A DNA stretch of 7,383 bases from Eubacterium sp. (GCA_023663915.1 JAMPGN010000208.1:1-7383); one strand, 5' to 3'; numbered from the stretch's first letter, positions 1-7,378 are shown. A program made the numbers and translations. The notes: a model not told the origin generated them from the sequence alone.

Positions 1-6
1 AAAGTC

Positions 7-35
7 TTTACATTCCCCCAAAAGAAGCATAGAAT
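7..35 (+). promoter_or_regulatory. Sigma-A type promoter for the MATE gene
   Basis: A TTTACA box at 7-12 (5 of 6 to consensus) and a TAGAAT box at 30-35 (5 of 6) are separated by 17 nt, the optimal spacing. Transcription would start near 41-43, leaving a leader of about 25 nt before the ATG at 67. That leader has room for a ribosome binding site but no riboswitch or attenuator. Assigned by eye. Confidence 0.6.
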
Positions 36-66
36 AAAGGCAGAACAGGATGCGGGATGAAAGACA

Positions 67-1440
67 ATGAGAACGAAAGAGAAGACACAGGGAACTTTAT
101 ACAGTAATGCAGATCTCACGAAACTGATTCTGCCGCTCATCATGGAACAGTTTCTGGCGATCTTGGTGGGAATGCTCGATACGGTCATGATCTCCGGCGT
201 GGGAGAGGCGGCTGTGTCGGGTGTTTCTCTTGTGGACAATATCAATATTCTGGTCATCAATATCTTCTCGGCGCTTGCGACCGGCGGCGCCGTGGTGGCT
301 GGTCATGCCCTTGGACAGAAGAACCGTGAACAGGCCGGACGTTCCGCCTGGCAGATGGTTCTTTTTCTGTTGTATACCTCGATTGCGACCACGATAATTT
401 TGGTCGGCGGTCATCGGGCGATCCTGCGGGCGGTGTTCGGGCAGGTGGAGGAAGCGGTCATGGAAAGCGCTGCGACCTACCTGATCATCACGGGACTGTC
501 GATCTGTCCGCTGGCGCTTTACAACGGCTGCGCCGCGCTGTTCCGCGCTATGGGCGATTCGCGTACGACTATGTATATCTCTCTGCTGATGAATCTGATC
601 AATCTGGTGGGAAATGCCATTCTGATCTTTCTCTGCAATATGGGCGTTGCCGGGGCTGCGATCGCCACGCTGGCGGCAAGGACCGTGGCGGCTGTTCTGA
701 TCTTCGGTATGATGTTACATGAAAAGCGCGACATTCACTTCAAAGGACGGCTGACGCCGCGCGCTGATTTTTCCCTGATCCGCAAAATTCTTTATATCGG
801 CGTACCGAATGGTCTGGAAAACAGCCTTTTTCAGCTCGGTAAGATTCTGCTGTTGAGCCTTGTATCGACGTTCGGCACTTCCGCCATTGCGGCAAATGCG
901 GTCTGCGGCACCATCACGAACTTTAATATTCTGCCCGGTATGGCTATCGGCATGGCGCTTTTGTCTGTGAGCAGCGTCTGCATCGGCGCGGGTGAGATCG
1001 AACAAGTCCGATACTATACAAGGAAAATGATGCGCATCACCTGGCTGTGCATTAGCGGTGTCTCTCTTGTGATGATGGCGGGTGCGCCGCTCTTTTTGAA
1101 AATTTATCATCTGACGCCGGAAACGACAACATTGGCTTTACAGGTGATTCGTTTCCATGCGCTGATGTGTATGATTTCATGGGTGCCGTCCTTTTCTCTG
1201 CCCAATACCCTGCGGGCGGCGGGCGATGTGGTTTGGACGATGATCATTGCCATTGTGTCGATGTGGACTTTCCGTATCATCACAGCTTATATTTTCAGTT
1301 ATGCGTTCCATATGGGGCTGATGGGGATCTGGATCGCCATGACCATTGACTGGACTTTCCGCGCGGTCTGCTACACTTTGCGATACCGCGGCAGTAAATG
1401 GGAGACGATCATGCACAAAAGGGAATTGAGGGGAAAGTGA
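67..1440 (+). CDS. MATE family efflux transporter (Na+/H+-coupled multidrug antiporter)
   Basis: This is an integral membrane antiporter of the MATE family, which exports cationic drugs or metabolites in exchange for Na+ or H+. The 457 residues match the usual 440-470 for the family, and the hydrophobic pattern fits 12 membrane helices in two six-helix halves. Family marks are the first-helix PLIMEQ (residues 23-28), GHALGQ (79-84) before the loop to helix 3, RAMGDSRTTMY (160-170), the NLINLVGNAILIF helix (176-188), GVAGAAIATLAAR (193-205), and the matching second-half RAAGD (383-387) followed by a GIWIAM helix (420-425). The last residues are basic and cytoplasmic. The start has only a weak GGGATG-like Shine-Dalgarno 6 nt upstream. 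No terminator separates it from guaA, so some read-through into guaA is possible. Substrate and subfamily (NorM-like or DinF-like) cannot be told from the sequence. Base composition is like guaA, so it is probably a resident gene. Confidence 0.93.
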   Translation: MRTKEKTQGTLYSNADLTKLILPLIMEQFLAILVGMLDTVMISGVGEAAVSGVSLVDNINILVINIFSALATGGAVVAGHALGQKNREQAGRSAWQMVLFLLYTSIATTIILVGGHRAILRAVFGQVEEAVMESAATYLIITGLSICPLALYNGCAALFRAMGDSRTTMYISLLMNLINLVGNAILIFLCNMGVAGAAIATLAARTVAAVLIFGMMLHEKRDIHFKGRLTPRADFSLIRKILYIGVPNGLENSLFQLGKILLLSLVSTFGTSAIAANAVCGTITNFNILPGMAIGMALLSVSSVCIGAGEIEQVRYYTRKMMRITWLCISGVSLVMMAGAPLFLKIYHLTPETTTLALQVIRFHALMCMISWVPSFSLPNTLRAAGDVVWTMIIAIVSMWTFRIITAYIFSYAFHMGLMGIWIAMTIDWTFRAVCYTLRYRGSKWETIMHKRELRGK

Positions 1441-1452
1441 CGGCGAAATGAT

Positions 1453-1482
1453 TTGACAGGCATTTTGGGGCTGCTCTATAAT
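1453..1482 (+). promoter_or_regulatory. Perfect-consensus sigma-A promoter of guaA
   Basis: TTGACA at 1453-1458 and TATAAT at 1477-1482 both match consensus 6 of 6, with an 18-nt spacer. The start would fall near 1488-1490, giving a leader of under 30 nt. That is too short for a purine riboswitch, so guaA expression here looks strong and constitutive unless an operator overlaps the promoter; none was recognised. Confidence 0.8.
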
Positions 1483-1503
1483 TGAAAAAGAGACACAAAC
1501 GGG

Positions 1504-1509
1504 AAAGGA
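1504..1509 (+). promoter_or_regulatory. Ribosome binding site of guaA
   Basis: AAAGGA lies 7 nt before the ATG at 1517 and supports this start. The next residues ([11 protein letters not shown]) give the normal N-terminus of the GuaA amidotransferase domain. Confidence 0.75.
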
Positions 1510-1516
1510 CGGAAGT

Positions 1517-3118
1517 ATGGAGAGAGAAACGGTTATCGTATTGGATTTCGGCGGGCAGTATAATCAGCTTGTGGCGCGCCGCGTCAGAGAGTGCAATGTC
1601 TACTGCGAGATCTATTCTTATAAGACTGAACTGTCAAAGATACGCGAGATGAATCCGAAAGGCATCATTTTGACGGGAGGGCCGAACAGCTGCTATGAGC
1701 CGGGTGCGGCGACTTGTTCGGAGGAACTTTTTCAGATGGGCATCCCTGTGTTGGGGCTGTGCTACGGCGCGCAGCTGATGATGCAGATTTTGGGCGGCAA
1801 GGTCGAGAGAGCGCCAATTAAAGAGTACGGCAAGACGGAAGTGTTTGTGAACGATAGCTCGCCTTTGTTTGAAAGCGTGGGACAGACCATAGGCAGCACG
1901 GCGCCCGGCAAAACGCATTCCGACCATGAGAAAGACCAAAATAAGACCATCTGCTGGATGAGTCATAATGATTATATTTCCCAAACGGCGCCGGGATTCG
2001 AGATCGTGGCGCACACGGCGGACTGCCCTGTCGCTGCGGTGCAGAATGTGGAAAAAAGACTCTACGCGATCCAATTTCATCCCGAAGTGCTGCATACCGT
2101 GGAAGGCACGAAAATACTCTCCAATTTCGTTTACAAGGTCTGTCGCTGTGCAGGCGATTGGAGGATGGATTCTTTCGTGCAGCAGTCGATCGAGTCCATC
2201 CGCGCAAAGGTGGGAGACGGCAGAGTGCTCTGCGCGCTCTCCGGCGGCGTGGATTCTTCCGTGGCGGCAGTCCTTCTCTCCAAAGCGATCGGCAGCCAGT
2301 TGACTTGCGTTTTTGTGGATCAGGGACTTCTCCGTAAAAATGAGGGAGATGAAGTGGAAGCGGTTTTCGGACCGAACGGAAATTATGATTTGCATTTTAT
2401 CCGCGTCAATGCACAGGAACGGTTTTATCAAAAACTGGCTGGTGTGGAAGAGCCGGAACAGAAGCGGAAGATCATCGGGGAAGAATTTATCCGCGTGTTT
2501 GAGGAGGAAGCCAAAAAGATCGGTGCGGTGGATTATCTGGTGCAGGGAACGATCTATCCCGATGTGGTGGAGAGCGGTCTCGGCGGAGAGAGTGCGGTCA
2601 TAAAATCTCACCACAATGTGGGCGGTCTTCCCGATCATGTGGATTTTAAGGAGATCATAGAGCCGCTCCGCGATCTGTTTAAGGACGAGGTGCGGAAAGT
2701 CGGACTGGAGCTGGGGATACCGGAATATCTGGTGTATCGGCAGCCTTTCCCGGGACCGGGGCTTGGCATCCGCATCATCGGTGAGGTGACGGCGGAGAAA
2801 GTGCGTATCGTGCAGGATGCGGACGCGATTTATCGTGAAGAAATCGCGAAAGCCGGACTTGACCGGAAAGTCAATCAGTATTTTGCGGCGCTCACCAATA
2901 TGCGCAGCGTGGGCGTGATGGGAGACGAGCGGACTTATGATTATGCCGTGGCGCTGCGGGCGGTCAGGACGATCGATTTCATGACGGCGGAAGCGGCGGA
3001 AATCCCGTGGGATGTGCTGCAACGGGTCATGGGGAGAATCATCAATGAGGTGAAAGGGGTTAATCGGGTGATGTATGATTTGACGAGTAAGCCGCCGGGG
3101 ACGATTGAGTTCGAGTGA
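1517..3118 (+). CDS. guaA: GMP synthase (glutamine-hydrolysing)
   Basis: It converts XMP, ATP and glutamine to GMP, AMP, PPi and glutamate, the last step of GMP synthesis in the cytoplasm. The N-terminal class I glutamine amidotransferase domain (about 5-207) has the nucleophile Cys82 in GLCYGAQ (80-86) and the partners His188 and Glu190 in FHPE. The ATP-pyrophosphatase domain follows with the PP-loop SGGVDSS (242-248), the [11 protein letters not shown] segment (268-277) and [10 protein letters not shown] (344-353). The C-terminal dimerisation and XMP-binding part has [13 protein letters not shown] (408-420), [15 protein letters not shown] (471-485) and the end KPPGTIEFE. At 533 residues it is slightly longer than the usual 510-525, mainly through a hydrophilic loop at about 120-146. 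The terminal EFE differs from the almost universal EWE. The gene is monocistronic or follows MATE read-through, and it ends in its own terminator. Identification is secure. Confidence 0.98.
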   Translation: MERETVIVLDFGGQYNQLVARRVRECNVYCEIYSYKTELSKIREMNPKGIILTGGPNSCYEPGAATCSEELFQMGIPVLGLCYGAQLMMQILGGKVERAPIKEYGKTEVFVNDSSPLFESVGQTIGSTAPGKTHSDHEKDQNKTICWMSHNDYISQTAPGFEIVAHTADCPVAAVQNVEKRLYAIQFHPEVLHTVEGTKILSNFVYKVCRCAGDWRMDSFVQQSIESIRAKVGDGRVLCALSGGVDSSVAAVLLSKAIGSQLTCVFVDQGLLRKNEGDEVEAVFGPNGNYDLHFIRVNAQERFYQKLAGVEEPEQKRKIIGEEFIRVFEEEAKKIGAVDYLVQGTIYPDVVESGLGGESAVIKSHHNVGGLPDHVDFKEIIEPLRDLFKDEVRKVGLELGIPEYLVYRQPFPGPGLGIRIIGEVTAEKVRIVQDADAIYREEIAKAGLDRKVNQYFAALTNMRSVGVMGDERTYDYAVALRAVRTIDFMTAEAAEIPWDVLQRVMGRIINEVKGVNRVMYDLTSKPPGTIEFE

Positions 3119-3119
3119 G
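3082..3119 (+). other. Candidate island attachment region at the guaA 3' end
   Basis: The 3' end of guaA is an established insertion hotspot for integrative elements, which restore the last codons of the gene on integration. Here the base composition drops sharply just after the gene, and the last codons encode EFE in place of the usual EWE, as could happen if an incoming element supplied the end. No integrase and no second full copy of this sequence lie in the window, so the call rests on position and composition only. Confidence 0.3.
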
Positions 3120-3131
3120 AAGTAAAACCCT

Positions 3132-3169
3132 CGCAAGCCTTGAAAAATAAAGGCTTGCGGAGATTTTTT
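3132..3169 (+). terminator. Rho-independent terminator of guaA
   Basis: A perfect 10-bp stem (CGCAAGCCTT at 3132-3141 with AAGGCTTGCG at 3150-3159) closes an 8-nt A-rich loop and is followed, after four bases, by six T (3164-3169). It lies 13 nt after the guaA stop. On the opposite strand the same hairpin is followed by TTTT (complement of 3124-3127), so it may also stop transcription arriving from the convergent - strand operon, though less efficiently. Confidence 0.9.
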
Positions 3170-3170
3170 A

Positions 3171-3345
3171 ATGGGCGGTGGGTACGATTTGGGTACAAAG
3201 ATTCTATTTTGTATGTATATCTTTCTAGCCCATTTCTTAAAAACATGCCAGTATAGGTAAATATATCCTAGGTGATCCTCCGAAACCGTTGATGTGTTTA
3301 ATATTGCATTACTTTTCGCACTTAAAGATCTCGAAACGCCCATAT
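3171..3345. other. AT-rich intergenic junction between guaA and the accessory cassette
   Basis: These 175 bases lie between the guaA terminator and the stop of the convergent large gene. No credible gene was found: the longest + strand reading from ATG at 3171 runs 29 codons (MGGGYDLGTKIL...) without a family match. The stretch contains a GGGTAC direct repeat and one arm of a 10-bp inverted repeat, listed separately. No dedicated terminator for the - strand gene was seen. Confidence 0.6.
3180..3196. repeat. GGGTAC direct repeat with 11-bp period
   Basis: GGGTAC occurs at 3180-3185 and again at 3191-3196, one helical turn apart. The first copy extends to GGGTACGATT (3180-3189), which matches GGGGACGATT inside the guaA 3' end (3097-3106) at 9 of 10 bases. 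It may be a protein-binding or recombination site, or chance. Confidence 0.35.
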
Positions 3346-3351
3346 TTACCT
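3255..3351. repeat. 10-bp inverted repeat around the 3' end of the large gene
   Basis: AGGTAAATAT at 3255-3264 is the exact reverse complement of ATATTTACCT at 3342-3351. The right arm spans the stop codon of the HD-Hsp90 gene (3346-3348). The 77-nt spacing is long for a terminator. In such AT-rich DNA a chance match is possible. Confidence 0.3.
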
Positions 3352-6300
3352 TATTACAGTTCCGTTTGGCAGATAATGTTCCATCCATTGATCCATTTTT
3401 CGGAAGTATTCTGGTATGTGTTCAATCATCTCGTTAATACTTGCTTTTCCTGGTACTATAACATATTTTTGAATTGTTCCTAGGAAAAGAATGCTCCAGC
3501 CCTCGGTAATGCCTTTATATCGTTCGCTATTATTCTGACGAAGCTCCTCAACAAAGCTTTTCTCATAAGATAGGATTTCCCTTGGGCTGATGTAAGCAAA
3601 TAATGCTTTGCCCTGTCCTTTTTCGCGAACCTCTTTACCATAGTTTGATAATTCATATAGCCAGAATTCATTTTGTATCCGTTCTGCAACTCCTGGTACT
3701 TTTTTGCGGTTAAAATGATCCTTTTTTTCTTGTAATATACCAATTTTTGGATCTACAAACAATGGGTCAATCATGGCTATCGCGCTAACGGAGTTTGAGC
3801 AGTCGCTCGCTAGTTTTGAACGCCCCGAATATATTTCTTTATTATTGTACTCGTCAATCATTGCATCAAAAAGCTGTGGCGATGCGATGGGCCAGTATTT
3901 GGAAATAAGATCATATTCTGCATATGTTTTATCAAAAACATCTGCTCTGATACATATCATACGTCGGGAATCATGTTCTTCAGAAAAGTGGTAACGGAGC
4001 AAGGGGAGTTCATTGTATTTCGCGCCTTCCACAAAGAGTGTACCATCCTTAAGAGTAATATTTTTGGCATTTAGGAGTTTATATATTAGAATTTGCTTTG
4101 TAAACTCCTTATAATTTCTGAAATCTACCTGCTCTAGTTCCAAGGTTTCCTTATCAAATATTTCTTTTAAATCGTATGAGCGGACAGACAATTTATCAGG
4201 GAAAATAATGCTCAGAGTCTCTTTCTTTCCCAAAATCTCCATAACACGGTTAAATAATAATGGATATTCACGTAATACAATGCCTAAAGCTGCGTTTGCA
4301 ATTTTATCCTTTTCCGATATCTTTTCGATATGCTCTACCACAATGCTAGCTATCTTTTCGGATAGTAACTCCCGGAGACAAAGGGTTTCGTTTCCGTAGT
4401 CTGGCATTTCAACGATATTATTCCGGTCTACCGATAAAACTGGTCTTTTAGCACCATAAAAATTGATTAAACATTTTTCTTCTTTATTGATACCAATAAT
4501 ATCTCTGAATTCATGGTCAAAGGAACTGTTATCACCCACGGGAATTCCATCCACAAACACGGAGCAGTTTTTCTTGTTTACAAATCCATGGTAATCTACG
4601 ACTTTCTCTGTCCATGTTTCGTTAATTGTATTAGGCAAGGGCAGAAGCGCATATAGCTCAATATTTTCGGTTTGAATGCATATCTGATAGTCCTCTATAT
4701 TATCACGCATGTTTATCGCAGTCTTATAAACATCTTTCGTCCCATCGAAGTAATGTCTGTCCTGCCAAAGGATGTCAAGATCCTGTATACAAATATCATC
4801 ATATTTTCGATAGTCAAAAATCTCATTCCGGGATATGATTTTCCTGCCTGTCTGGGATGAAGTCTCTACCCAAACACTGATATCCTTTTTTTCTATGCCA
4901 ATGTTTCTGGATACTAAATACAGGAGGTTGTCCTCACATTCAGAATCTAGTCCCCACTTCCTGTGCTTTTCTTGATCGGAATCTAATAACATCAATGGGT
5001 ATTTTGCGAGTTCCTTATTATTTATTTTACTCTCGCTTTCCTTTAAATATAGCTTTACAAGCGTTCCATGATCGCCAATCTTTTCTTTATCTTCCATGTC
5101 ACAAGGTATGTAGTAGAAATGCTCGTTTACACCCTCCAGTATGAAACTGATATAGTCAGAGTCTGCATGATAGGACTTTGTTGTCACACCTATGGAATCT
5201 GCAATCATATATCCCGATAGCAATCCAATGCCAAACTGTGATACAGGTTTTACCTCGTTATTCCATTCAATGTTGTTTTCCGCAAAGTCTTTTGATTTAT
5301 AATAAGATTTTCCCACACACAGCAGATAGTTATTGATTACATAAAAATCCATACCAATCCCATGATCTAGGCAGTATATGTATGTTTTCTTTTGCCCTCC
5401 GATATCATCTTTACCCATGCCGAACTGTATCTTAAAATCCGAGGTTATCCCTTTTCTACTGTTTTCTGCAATCATGCATTTCGTTGCGTCATATGCGTTC
5501 TGATAAATTTCCCTAAGACATAAATACTTGTTCTGATATAATTGAATCCCTGTCAGAAGTTCTAATATTTTGGACTGTTCCAGCACAAATTTCATATTCC
5601 TATCCGGAATAAAGATGGTTTTGTCAGCTAGTATATGGCTTCTGTCTACTTCCGTTTCTAGCGGAAGATCATATTTTCGAGTATCTATCTCTCCGCACGT
5701 TTCCCACTGTTCTTTTAGCAGGAAGTAGTGTTTCAACTCCAAATCGATCCAGTCTATGTAATCATGAATAAAATAGTAATTATCTGGTGACTTACAGAAG
5801 GACGTAAATATGACATGTACTTTTCCATTCTTTCTTTCTATTTCAAAGGTTAGTTCATTCGATTTTGCCTTCCAGTGTCTCAAACTAACTTTGTTGAAAA
5901 TTCCTTTTTCCGCAAGGAGAGACAAAGGTGCCCTAGATGCTTCAAAATGGATGATATCTCCGAGCCTCAACATCTGTGCAATAAAGGAGACATTGATATT
6001 TTCATGATTCAGTGTGGTGAAGGCACAGTTATGCTTGAGAATATAAGAAACCGCTTCGCCATGAGATCTACAGATAAAAGCGAGCTGATTAAAAAACTCA
6101 TTCGTGTTAATATTTCCCAGTAAAGAGACATAATACTTTTTGAGGTTGTTTACGTTTCGCTCTACACGGATATGGTGTGTGCTCCTAATGTATTCCGTTC
6201 TGATATATTTACTGTATTTCTGATACTCGTTTGCTGTATTCATTTTGTTTTTAAGCTGATCAGAGTACTGGTTCCTAAATTTTTCGTATTCGCATATCAT

Positions 6301-6804
6301 GACGGCCAAATCATGAATCAAGCTAGCTTCATCATCTGCAACAAAAACATAGTCTTTGATCTGTTCATAGCTGCCATATATCTTGTCTTTGTTATTAAGT
6401 ACAAGATTTTTCGCTTCGGTGTAACTATGCGCTGGTCTAAAATCGTTGCACACTTTAAAATCCAATGTGTTATCACTGCATTGTTCTGTCCCCTCCAGCC
6501 CTCGCAAAAGAATGAATTCCCAATTGGGAAGAGCCATGGCAGAATCATGCAGATATGCTGAAAGCCAAATCAGCATAAGCTCATAAAAAGATAACTCCTC
6601 GCATTGCTTTCCCAGTAGCTGGCTTATAATATTAAGCACCGCTTTACTGTGTTCTTCATTATGAATATCGTAATCACTCATCTGTGCTGCGATTTGATTG
6701 TTATGGTGGTTTACCTTTATCAATAGCTCTTTTGTTTTTGCTAGCATCTGCTGAAACAGCAAATTGTTTACTGCCTTTCTTTCTAGTATTTCCATGATTG
6801 TCAT
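3346..6804 (-). CDS. HD domain / Hsp90-like GHKL ATPase fusion, putative defence protein
   Basis: A 1152-residue soluble protein with no signal peptide or membrane helix seen. The N-terminal part (about 40-300) has the layout of an HD metal-dependent phosphohydrolase: HNEEHSKAV with His48/His52, AYLHDSAM with His86-Asp87, RSHGE with His248, and LRLGDIIHFEASR with Asp283. A GHKL ATPase of Hsp90 type follows (about 405-590): REIYQNAYDA (Glu432, Asn436, Asp439, spaced exactly as in Hsp90), DHGIGM (480-485), a lid-like NNYLLCVGKSYYKSK (491-505), QFGIGLLSGYMIAD (523-536), and GTLVKLYL (580-587). A middle-domain-like segment has VFVDGIPV (749-756) and RPVLSVDRNNI (787-797), where Arg794 may be the counterpart of the Hsp90 ATP-contacting arginine. 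Residues about 830-1152 match nothing I recognise. All ATP- and metal-binding residues looked for are present, so it is probably an active enzyme. HD plus Hsp90-like ATPases are known from predicted NTP-dependent conflict systems; the defence role is inferred. The gene is AT-rich compared with guaA and forms an operon with the upstream regulator. Confidence 0.85.
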   Translation of the reverse strand: MTIMEILERKAVNNLLFQQMLAKTKELLIKVNHHNNQIAAQMSDYDIHNEEHSKAVLNIISQLLGKQCEELSFYELMLIWLSAYLHDSAMALPNWEFILLRGLEGTEQCSDNTLDFKVCNDFRPAHSYTEAKNLVLNNKDKIYGSYEQIKDYVFVADDEASLIHDLAVMICEYEKFRNQYSDQLKNKMNTANEYQKYSKYIRTEYIRSTHHIRVERNVNNLKKYYVSLLGNINTNEFFNQLAFICRSHGEAVSYILKHNCAFTTLNHENINVSFIAQMLRLGDIIHFEASRAPLSLLAEKGIFNKVSLRHWKAKSNELTFEIERKNGKVHVIFTSFCKSPDNYYFIHDYIDWIDLELKHYFLLKEQWETCGEIDTRKYDLPLETEVDRSHILADKTIFIPDRNMKFVLEQSKILELLTGIQLYQNKYLCLREIYQNAYDATKCMIAENSRKGITSDFKIQFGMGKDDIGGQKKTYIYCLDHGIGMDFYVINNYLLCVGKSYYKSKDFAENNIEWNNEVKPVSQFGIGLLSGYMIADSIGVTTKSYHADSDYISFILEGVNEHFYYIPCDMEDKEKIGDHGTLVKLYLKESESKINNKELAKYPLMLLDSDQEKHRKWGLDSECEDNLLYLVSRNIGIEKKDISVWVETSSQTGRKIISRNEIFDYRKYDDICIQDLDILWQDRHYFDGTKDVYKTAINMRDNIEDYQICIQTENIELYALLPLPNTINETWTEKVVDYHGFVNKKNCSVFVDGIPVGDNSSFDHEFRDIIGINKEEKCLINFYGAKRPVLSVDRNNIVEMPDYGNETLCLRELLSEKIASIVVEHIEKISEKDKIANAALGIVLREYPLLFNRVMEILGKKETLSIIFPDKLSVRSYDLKEIFDKETLELEQVDFRNYKEFTKQILIYKLLNAKNITLKDGTLFVEGAKYNELPLLRYHFSEEHDSRRMICIRADVFDKTYAEYDLISKYWPIASPQLFDAMIDEYNNKEIYSGRSKLASDCSNSVSAIAMIDPLFVDPKIGILQEKKDHFNRKKVPGVAERIQNEFWLYELSNYGKEVREKGQGKALFAYISPREILSYEKSFVEELRQNNSERYKGITEGWSILFLGTIQKYVIVPGKASINEMIEHIPEYFRKMDQWMEHYLPNGTVIR

Positions 6805-6817
6805 TTCGCATCTCCTA
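6804..6817 (-). promoter_or_regulatory. Stop codon and ribosome binding site overlap (TAGGAG), translational coupling
   Basis: On the - strand the regulator's TAG stop (6817-6815) is the start of TAGGAG. Its AGGAG (6816-6812) is the Shine-Dalgarno of the large gene, 7 nt before the ATG at 6804. The ribosome finishing the regulator therefore sits on the next gene's binding site. Another ATG at 6811-6809 is in a different frame and too close to the AGGAG to serve. Confidence 0.8.
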
Positions 6818-7378
6818 TTTTTTTCCGTCTATTCTATTTTGGGGATTTAGTCCCATTTTATCCATAGACTCATCATGAATTTTTTGAGTATCAAGTCGCT
6901 GTTGCCAAGGTTCCGATTCTGGATAAATATCCATCCACAAATTAAAAGCAGCTTCCGCCTTTAACAATGCCTCTCCCCGTTTCTTTACATCTTTAATCGA
7001 ATTACACTTCTCCACTTCTTTCATATATTCCTCATAACGGTCACACCATGAACGCATCAAAGAAAGAGTTCCAAAGCTGATAGCAACCATATCGTTACTG
7101 TCCTGATCTTTATATTCAAATAAATGTCCGTCATATTGCCGGAACACTTGAAAGAGCCTATGCATAGCTTTAATGCCGTCAAAATCAGAGTTGGTCAAAA
7201 CCTCAACATTGACAGCTAGAGCCTTTGCGATAGTTTCAAGGGATTTTGGCTTAGGGTTGCGTCTGCCGCTTTCGTATGCGCGAATATAAGCCTCGCTTGC
7301 ACCAACCAATTCCCCTAGTTGTTTTTGTGTTAAGTTTCTCTCTTGTCTAATTCTTCTTATATTTTCCCCAACAGTCAT
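6815..7378 (-). CDS. Xre-family helix-turn-helix transcriptional regulator
   Basis: A 187-residue protein with an N-terminal Cro/C1-type DNA-binding domain (about 3-62). It reads IRRIRQERNLTQKQLGEL (8-25), then the recognition-helix region ASEAYIRAYESGRRNPKP (27-44) and a closing helix SLETIAKALAVNVEVL (46-61). The remainder (66-187) is charged and mostly helical, with WCDRYEEYMKEVEKC (111-125) and a conserved-looking FNLWMDIYPESEPW (145-158). It may serve for dimerisation or ligand binding; I cannot name a family for it. The start at 7378 gives a typical Xre N-terminus, but only 5 nt lie upstream in the window, so ribosome binding site, promoter and operator are not visible. It is the first gene of the unit with the HD-Hsp90 gene, 10 nt apart. 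It probably represses its own operon, a common arrangement for costly or toxic defence genes, but that is inferred. Confidence 0.88.
   Translation of the reverse strand: MTVGENIRRIRQERNLTQKQLGELVGASEAYIRAYESGRRNPKPKSLETIAKALAVNVEVLTNSDFDGIKAMHRLFQVFRQYDGHLFEYKDQDSNDMVAISFGTLSLMRSWCDRYEEYMKEVEKCNSIKDVKKRGEALLKAEAAFNLWMDIYPESEPWQQRLDTQKIHDESMDKMGLNPQNRIDGKK

Noticed and set aside
50..70. Six-codon micro-ORF whose TGA overlaps the MATE ATG
   Set aside because: It suggests a coupled leader peptide, but its own AAAGG site (36-40) lies upstream of the predicted transcript start, so it would hardly be translated.
3171..3260. Possible remnant of an integrase C-terminus (reading frames with DLGTK or GTIWVQR)
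   Set aside because: Fewer than 30 codons, no catalytic residues of a tyrosine recombinase and no supporting frame nearby; too short to call.
1634..3388. 584-codon open frame on the - strand opposite guaA
   Set aside because: It lies antisense to an unmistakable guaA, shows no family motifs and is rich in His and Arg as expected from the complement of GC-biased codons.
3289..3743. Small open frames over the 3' part of the large - strand gene (3289-3483 + and 3480-3743 -)
   Set aside because: Both lie inside or across the HD-Hsp90 coding frame, have no convincing ribosome binding site and no recognisable protein family.
3346..7378. Toxin-antitoxin module made of the regulator and the HD-Hsp90 protein
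   Set aside because: The gene order and coupling resemble one, but the effector is far larger than usual toxins and carries an Hsp90-type ATPase; a regulated defence operon fits better.
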